Origin: JACRDV01 sp024860865 [NCBI: Methanobacteriota archaeon]
GTDB lineage: Archaea > JACRDV01
Direction: 5' to 3'
NCBI GenBank assembly: GCA_024860865.1
Contig: JACRDV010000075.1
Coordinates: forward strand, 1 to 23,477
DNA: 23,477 nucleotides
This document shows positions 20,042 through 23,477 of the stretch, piece by piece (position 1 is the first letter of the stretch; the number at the start of each line of letters is the position of its first letter). A program made the position numbers and the translations under genes. The notes under the pieces were generated by a model. That model searched no databases, was not told the origin of the DNA, and saw only the letters and a list, made by a program, of their open reading frames with translations.

Positions 20042-20710
20042 TCAAAATCGTGCTGCCGTTGCTAACTGATGAGCCAACTTTATCGGTTCAGGCAATCTTG
20101 AGTTCTTAGTTGTTTTTAATACAATTTTAACTGCAGTTTCAAGCGAGATTTTATGCCCTATACTTGCGATTATCGGCTTTAGTTTAGGGTCGGTTAAAAT
20201 TCCAGCTCCAATAATTTCATCGTTATCCACTAATGGAACCCATTGCCCAATCAGCACTGGTTCTTCTTTGAGCCTGCCAATTAAGATGCTCTTTGCGACT
20301 CCTATAGAGGCAATGTCCAGCAAAATTGCTAGATGTGATGCGATCCCGCAACGACGCTGGTGAGCTATTCCCTGGCCGTCAACCATTAGTATATCGGGTT
20401 GGATTTGAATTTTCTTTAAAACAGTAAGTAACGCCTCGCCCTCTCGAAAAGCAAGAAGGCCTGGTATATAAGGAAACCTAACTTTAACTTTTGCTGTCTC
20501 TCGCTCGACTGGTTCAAGCGTATCAAAGTCTAAAACAGCGCATGCTCCAATGGCGTAGCCATCTTTTGTAAAAGAGACATCTAAGCCGGCAATAGTTTTT
20601 ATTTTTGCTGGTAATTCATCTTTTGTTATAACTTTTTTTGCCAATTGCAATTGAAGTTCGATGGCTTCTTTAGCGGAAAGGTTACTTGGCCAAGTTATAT
20701 CAATTTTCAT
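20042..20710 (-). CDS. nfi: Endonuclease V
   Basis: Cuts DNA or RNA at deoxyinosine/inosine, repairing deaminated adenine. The 222-residue protein carries the full family pattern. AGLDVSF (catalytic Asp near residue 43) comes first, then the PYIPGLLAFREG strand and loop with catalytic Glu near 93. DGQGIAHQRRCGIASHLAILLD near 108-129 has the second Asp, and IGHKISLETAV near 186-196 completes it. The PYIPG wedge that separates strands at the lesion is intact. The ATG start is 8 bases after the end of sepS, so both are probably cotranscribed, although the functions are unrelated. The usual PRRCG is QRRCG here, a conservative-looking change. Confidence 0.95.
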   Translation of the reverse strand: MKIDITWPSNLSAKEAIELQLQLAKKVITKDELPAKIKTIAGLDVSFTKDGYAIGACAVLDFDTLEPVERETAKVKVRFPYIPGLLAFREGEALLTVLKKIQIQPDILMVDGQGIAHQRRCGIASHLAILLDIASIGVAKSILIGRLKEEPVLIGQWVPLVDNDEIIGAGILTDPKLKPIIASIGHKISLETAVKIVLKTTKNSRLPEPIKLAHQLATAARF

Positions 20711-20718
20711 AAAATCAG

Positions 20719-22191
20719 CTAAGATATCTCGGCTTTGGCTGCCAGAAAAACTGGCCCGCGGATATCAATTGTTTTTTTATTAGCTGTAATATATCTCAAA
20801 GCAACACCATTAATTTTTAAATTAATGTCGCTTGGTAGCTTTACAATACCAACCCGAATTGTTATTTCTCTTCTACAGTGTTTAACTGCTTCTTCGATCT
20901 TTGTGGCTGCCCTATTCGCAAAGGCATCAATATATCGGATCCCTGTTGAAATACCTCTTTCTCTAATTAATTTAACCTCCTCTTTTTCTTCCCAACCTGT
21001 TGGAGGAATTCCAATAATATTTCCATTATAAACATATATTTGGTTCAGTCCGGCTGGGCCGAGCAATTTTTTGCCTGCTTCTACTTCAAACACTTTTACC
21101 ATCACTTTTTTGTTAAACAAATTTCCTTTCCATACCTCAAATTCACATGGTGCAACTGCATCTTTGTTTTTAGCTGAAACGTCAGCAATTGCCTTTGCAA
21201 TTTGCTTTCCAACTTCAGTTGTTGGAACTGATTCAATTTTAATCATTTCAACTATTTGTCTGTCAGAAAGCTCAAACGGAGCATAAAATTGTGGAAAGAC
21301 AAGCTCTCGAATGTCTTTAAACCCATAAAACAACATCGCCATTCTCTCAGTTCCCATCCCTAAATTTAATACCGGATATTTGAGACCATAATTAGCTAGA
21401 GCTTGAGGAGAATAAATTCCAAAATCAGCAACTTCTATCCACTCATTATGCGCTTTTGAGAGGACAAAAACTTCGGTTTCAGTATCTGCTTGATAATAAT
21501 TTGCGCTCCTTTTCTTTTTCTGAAATTTGATCTCTTCAAATCCAAGTTGTTTAATCAAACCTCTTGCAACTTCTTTCCCTGTTTCAATTGTAACACTTTT
21601 ATCCATTACCACGCAAGAAGCTGAATGATGACTCCGCAAGTGGGTTGCGTCTTCTTGCTGCTCTCTTCTAAAACATCTATCAATTGAAAAAAGTTTAATA
21701 GGCAATGACTTCTTGTGCTGCAAAGCTGAGAGCGTTAAAAACCAACCTGAGGTTTGATGGGACCGTAGAGTTAGCCTTGTAGGAATCGGACTAAGTTGTT
21801 TAAATTCTGGGAATAATGCTAAAATTTTTGAGGCTATTTCGTTGTCAATTTTAAGTGCTAGGGCAATTTCCTCAATTAAATCGTCACTTGCAATTACACC
21901 TTTTTTATAATCGTGCAAAACTTTTTGGAAAATAGTTTTCTTCTGCTCAGTTAATTTAACCCCAAATGTTTCTATTTCTGAAATTTTTTCTTGACTTAAA
22001 CCAACATCAGGTCGGCTTAATCCTGATAAATAATAAATTCTATCGAGGATTGCTGGAGCTTCATCTCCCCATTGTTTATAAATGTCAGCTTCTTCTATGA
22101 AAAGGGGGTTTAGTGTTTCTTCAAATCCTAAATTTAAGTAGGCTTCACGGAGTTTAATGAAAGTTTCGAATAGTGGATGAGGTTTACCCAT
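20719..22191 (-). CDS. sepS: O-phosphoseryl-tRNA(Cys) synthetase
   Basis: Charges tRNA-Cys with O-phosphoserine, the first step of RNA-dependent cysteine synthesis; SepCysS then makes Cys-tRNA. The class II synthetase signatures are SIDRCFRREQQEDATHLRSHHSASC (motif 2 region, written here in part: RCFRREQ, HLRSHHSASC) and NLGMGTERMAM (motif 3). LTLRSHQTSGWF, LGPAGLNQIYVYNGNIIGIP and a C-terminal SDINLKINGVALRYI, DIRGPVFL also match SepRS. The ATG at 22191 is used, with GGTG 7 bases upstream; GTG 22200 is an alternative. The 490-residue product begins at the GK-HP segment that lies near residue 40 in methanogen SepRS (about 535 residues), so the usual N-terminal extension is missing, and an in-frame stop upstream confirms this. 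No SepCysS gene is in view. Confidence 0.94.
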   Translation of the reverse strand: MGKPHPLFETFIKLREAYLNLGFEETLNPLFIEEADIYKQWGDEAPAILDRIYYLSGLSRPDVGLSQEKISEIETFGVKLTEQKKTIFQKVLHDYKKGVIASDDLIEEIALALKIDNEIASKILALFPEFKQLSPIPTRLTLRSHQTSGWFLTLSALQHKKSLPIKLFSIDRCFRREQQEDATHLRSHHSASCVVMDKSVTIETGKEVARGLIKQLGFEEIKFQKKKRSANYYQADTETEVFVLSKAHNEWIEVADFGIYSPQALANYGLKYPVLNLGMGTERMAMLFYGFKDIRELVFPQFYAPFELSDRQIVEMIKIESVPTTEVGKQIAKAIADVSAKNKDAVAPCEFEVWKGNLFNKKVMVKVFEVEAGKKLLGPAGLNQIYVYNGNIIGIPPTGWEEKEEVKLIRERGISTGIRYIDAFANRAATKIEEAVKHCRREITIRVGIVKLPSDINLKINGVALRYITANKKTIDIRGPVFLAAKAEIS

Positions 22192-22249
22192 TCTCAGCAC
22201 CGCTTTTCTCTTGAAAGTAAAAGCTATTAGTCTTTAAACTTTTTACGTT

Positions 22250-22263
22250 CACATTTATATGTG
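22250..22263. promoter_or_regulatory. TATA-containing inverted repeat in the sepS/mqnD-like divergent region
   Basis: CACAT (22250-22254) and ATGTG (22259-22263) are inverted around TTAT, and on the reverse strand the element reads CACATATAAATGTG, which includes a TATA sequence. It is about 60 bases ahead of the sepS ATG and about 90 ahead of the forward gene's ATG at 22352. It could be promoter, operator or both. Confidence 0.4.
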
Positions 22264-22351
22264 GTGTGAGATAGAAAAAGGTGTTTAGCTAGTTAGGAAA
22301 GGGGAATGCTACAAAGTAAAGGGCACAGGATCTAACAGTAGAGGACAAAAA

Positions 22352-23170
22352 ATGAAAATTAGAGTTGCTCATAGCCCAGATGCTGATGATGCTTTTATGT
22401 TCTATGCTTTAGCAGAAGGTAAAATAGATACTAATGGCATAGAATTTGAGCATGTTTTATCGGATATACAAACTTTAAATCAAAGGGCTATTAGTGGAGA
22501 GTACGAGGTCTCAGCCATTTCGATTCATGCGTATCCTTATGTCGCAGTAAGATATGCCTTAATGTCCTGCGGTGGAAGTGTAGGTTACAAATATGGTCCT
22601 ATAGTGGTATCAAAAAGGCCACTTAAAACCCTGAAAGGGAAGGTAATTGCCATTCCTGGTATGCTGACAACAGCATATCTCATCTTAAAGTTGTTTGAAA
22701 AAAATTTCACGCCGAAAGTAATTCCTTTTGACCAGATTATAGATGAAGTTTCTAAGGGAAATGTTGAGGCTGGTTTAGTGATTCATGAAGGGCAACTTTT
22801 CTACGCGGATAAAAAACTGTACAAGTTTATCGATTTAGGTGAATGGTGGTATGAGGAAACTAAGCTTCCTCTTCCATTGGGTGGGAACATAGTTAGGAGG
22901 GATTTAGGAAAAGAAACAATGGAAAAGGTATCTCGTTACGTGAGAGAGAGCATAAAATACTCATTAGAACATAGAGAGGAGGCGCTGAATTACGCCATTC
23001 AGTTTGCAAGGGGATTAGGAAAAGAAAAGGCCAGTAAGTTCGTAAGCATGTATGTCAATAAATTTACAATTGACTACGGAAAAGAAGGAAGAAAGGCTAT
23101 ATCGATATTGTTATCGAAGGGTTATGAAGAAGGGATCATAACTAACAAAGTTGAGGTGGATTTTGTTTAG
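22352..23170 (+). CDS. MqnA/MqnD-family protein (1,4-dihydroxy-6-naphthoate synthase-like)
   Basis: A 272-residue protein with the periplasmic-binding-protein-like fold of the MqnA/MqnD family. The N-terminal HSPDADDAFMFYAL (residues 7-20) corresponds to the SPCPNDTFIFYAL-type motif. EVSAISIHAYPYVAV, GPIVVSKRP, IHEGQLFYADKKLYKFIDLG and LPLPLGGNIVRRDLG follow the MqnD pattern, including the conserved HEG loop His. MqnD cleaves cyclic dehypoxanthine futalosine in the futalosine route to menaquinone. It lacks a signal peptide, so it is cytoplasmic and not a transporter binding protein. ATG 22352 follows GAGG at 7 bases. No other futalosine gene is in the window. Some homologues in organisms without menaquinone have unknown roles, so the exact reaction is uncertain. 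Confidence 0.8.
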   Translation: MKIRVAHSPDADDAFMFYALAEGKIDTNGIEFEHVLSDIQTLNQRAISGEYEVSAISIHAYPYVAVRYALMSCGGSVGYKYGPIVVSKRPLKTLKGKVIAIPGMLTTAYLILKLFEKNFTPKVIPFDQIIDEVSKGNVEAGLVIHEGQLFYADKKLYKFIDLGEWWYEETKLPLPLGGNIVRRDLGKETMEKVSRYVRESIKYSLEHREEALNYAIQFARGLGKEKASKFVSMYVNKFTIDYGKEGRKAISILLSKGYEEGIITNKVEVDFV

Positions 23171-23279
23171 CGCTTTTGGCATTTAAGTTAGGGCTGAGTA
23201 TGTCTGTAAATCCAAGAAGGAGAGCAACAAACTTGTTCTTGCCTAACTTTAAAAAATATTATCAATTAACCAAGTAAAG
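23171..23279. other. Intergenic stretch with an 8-base inverted repeat
   Basis: AAGTTAGG (23185-23192) and CCTAACTT (23242-23249) are exact inverted arms about 50 bases apart, followed on the forward strand by an A/T tract. A 25-codon basic ORF (23200-23277, MSVNPRRRATNLF and so on) lies inside but has little support. The arms may contribute to transcript ends between the two converging genes. Confidence 0.25.
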
Positions 23280-23477
23280 TTATTCCAAGTTACCAGCTAG
23301 ATATTCCGGGAACTTTAATTGAAAGTGCATCAATGCCGCTGATGAAAAAAGATCTATCTCTTTAACAAGCACTCCTCGGCTTTTAACCCTCTTGTGAGCA
23401 AAACAACTCTACTATCTGACGATTCGTTTACTATATCATATTCAATTTCTTTAGCAAGTTCTGCACTAAATTCTTTA
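23280..23477 (-). pseudogene. 3' end of a reverse-strand gene, apparently frameshifted
   Basis: Two reverse-strand frames look protein-like and abut. The frame entering from the window edge reads FSAELAKEIEYDIVNESS, then RVVLLTRGLK, and stops at 23354-23356. An overlapping frame reads VKSRGVLVKEIDLFSSAAL, then HFQLKFPEYLAGNLE, and stops at 23280-23282. They would join smoothly if one base changed in the A-run of GGGTTAAAAGCC (about 23386-23397), giving RGLKSRGVLVKEIDLF. So this is either a recently broken gene, a sequencing error, or two unrelated frames. I do not recognise the family. The gene is cut off by the window end. Confidence 0.35.

Noticed and set aside
22306-22335. Nine-codon ORF ahead of the MqnD-like gene, next to AGGGG
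   Set aside because: The G-run touches the ATG, too close to act as a ribosome site; no attenuator structure is evident.
23200-23277. 25-codon basic ORF after the MqnD-like gene
   Set aside because: No clear promoter, weak ribosome site, and short; retained only as a remark.
1-23477. CRISPR arrays, insertion sequences, rRNA genes
   Set aside because: No regularly spaced repeats, transposase-like frames with terminal repeats, or rRNA-like conserved sequence were seen.

Overview
The window reads as a chromosomal segment of an AT-rich euryarchaeal-grade archaeon. The evidence is two intron-bearing tRNA genes (one with a textbook bulge-helix-bulge), TATA-type promoters about 25-30 bases ahead of leaderless or short-leader starts, frequent TTG/GTG starts behind GGTGAT/GGAGG-type ribosome sites, prepilins with the class III (QxxxE) signal, CTP-dependent riboflavin kinase fused to a winged helix, archaeal-length triosephosphate isomerase, and O-phosphoseryl-tRNA synthetase (SepRS). 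SepRS points to a methanogen, Archaeoglobus or a related or deep-branching lineage. A class II HMG-CoA reductase and an MqnA/MqnD-family protein narrow this further, but I cannot name the taxon. No methanogenesis gene is visible.

Layout. 1-2840: a ZIP metal transporter, TrmO behind an unrecognised gene, and a family 4 uracil-DNA glycosylase. 2859-3900: a GC-rich HTH-nucleotidyltransferase/HEPN pair that looks like an acquired toxin-antitoxin cassette, with its own operator and a tRNA-like fragment beside it. 3969-5553: a small coiled-coil protein and HMG-CoA reductase. 5554-6850: tRNA-Thr(GGT) with two insertions, a tiny membrane ORF and rpiA. 6885-8890: a large AT inverted repeat, a winged-helix regulator, two small unknown proteins, and a gene-poor stretch holding what looks like a decayed zinc-ribbon gene. 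8892-11540: a divergent M29-like peptidase/nicotinamidase pair sharing a palindromic operator, a small membrane protein, a 43-residue zinc-finger microprotein and a two-CBS protein. 11619-13423: intron-containing tRNA-Met, then tpiA-trxB. 13482-16204: MinD-like ATPase and prepilin facing a second prepilin and threonine synthase. 16215-18449: an anchored surface protein with a small partner, and another four-helix membrane protein. 18580-19996: ribK(rbkR)-ribB with tandem candidate operators. 20042-23170: endonuclease V and SepRS, divergent from an MqnD-like protein. The last 200 bases hold the 3' end of a reverse-strand gene that may be frameshifted.

Most genes are housekeeping: central carbon (rpiA, tpiA), isoprenoid, riboflavin, threonine and RNA-dependent cysteine metabolism, DNA repair (udg, nfi) and redox (trxB). 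The accessory interest lies in the tRNA-Thr architecture, the HEPN/MNT cassette, the decayed zinc-ribbon locus, the zinc-finger microprotein and several palindromic control sites.
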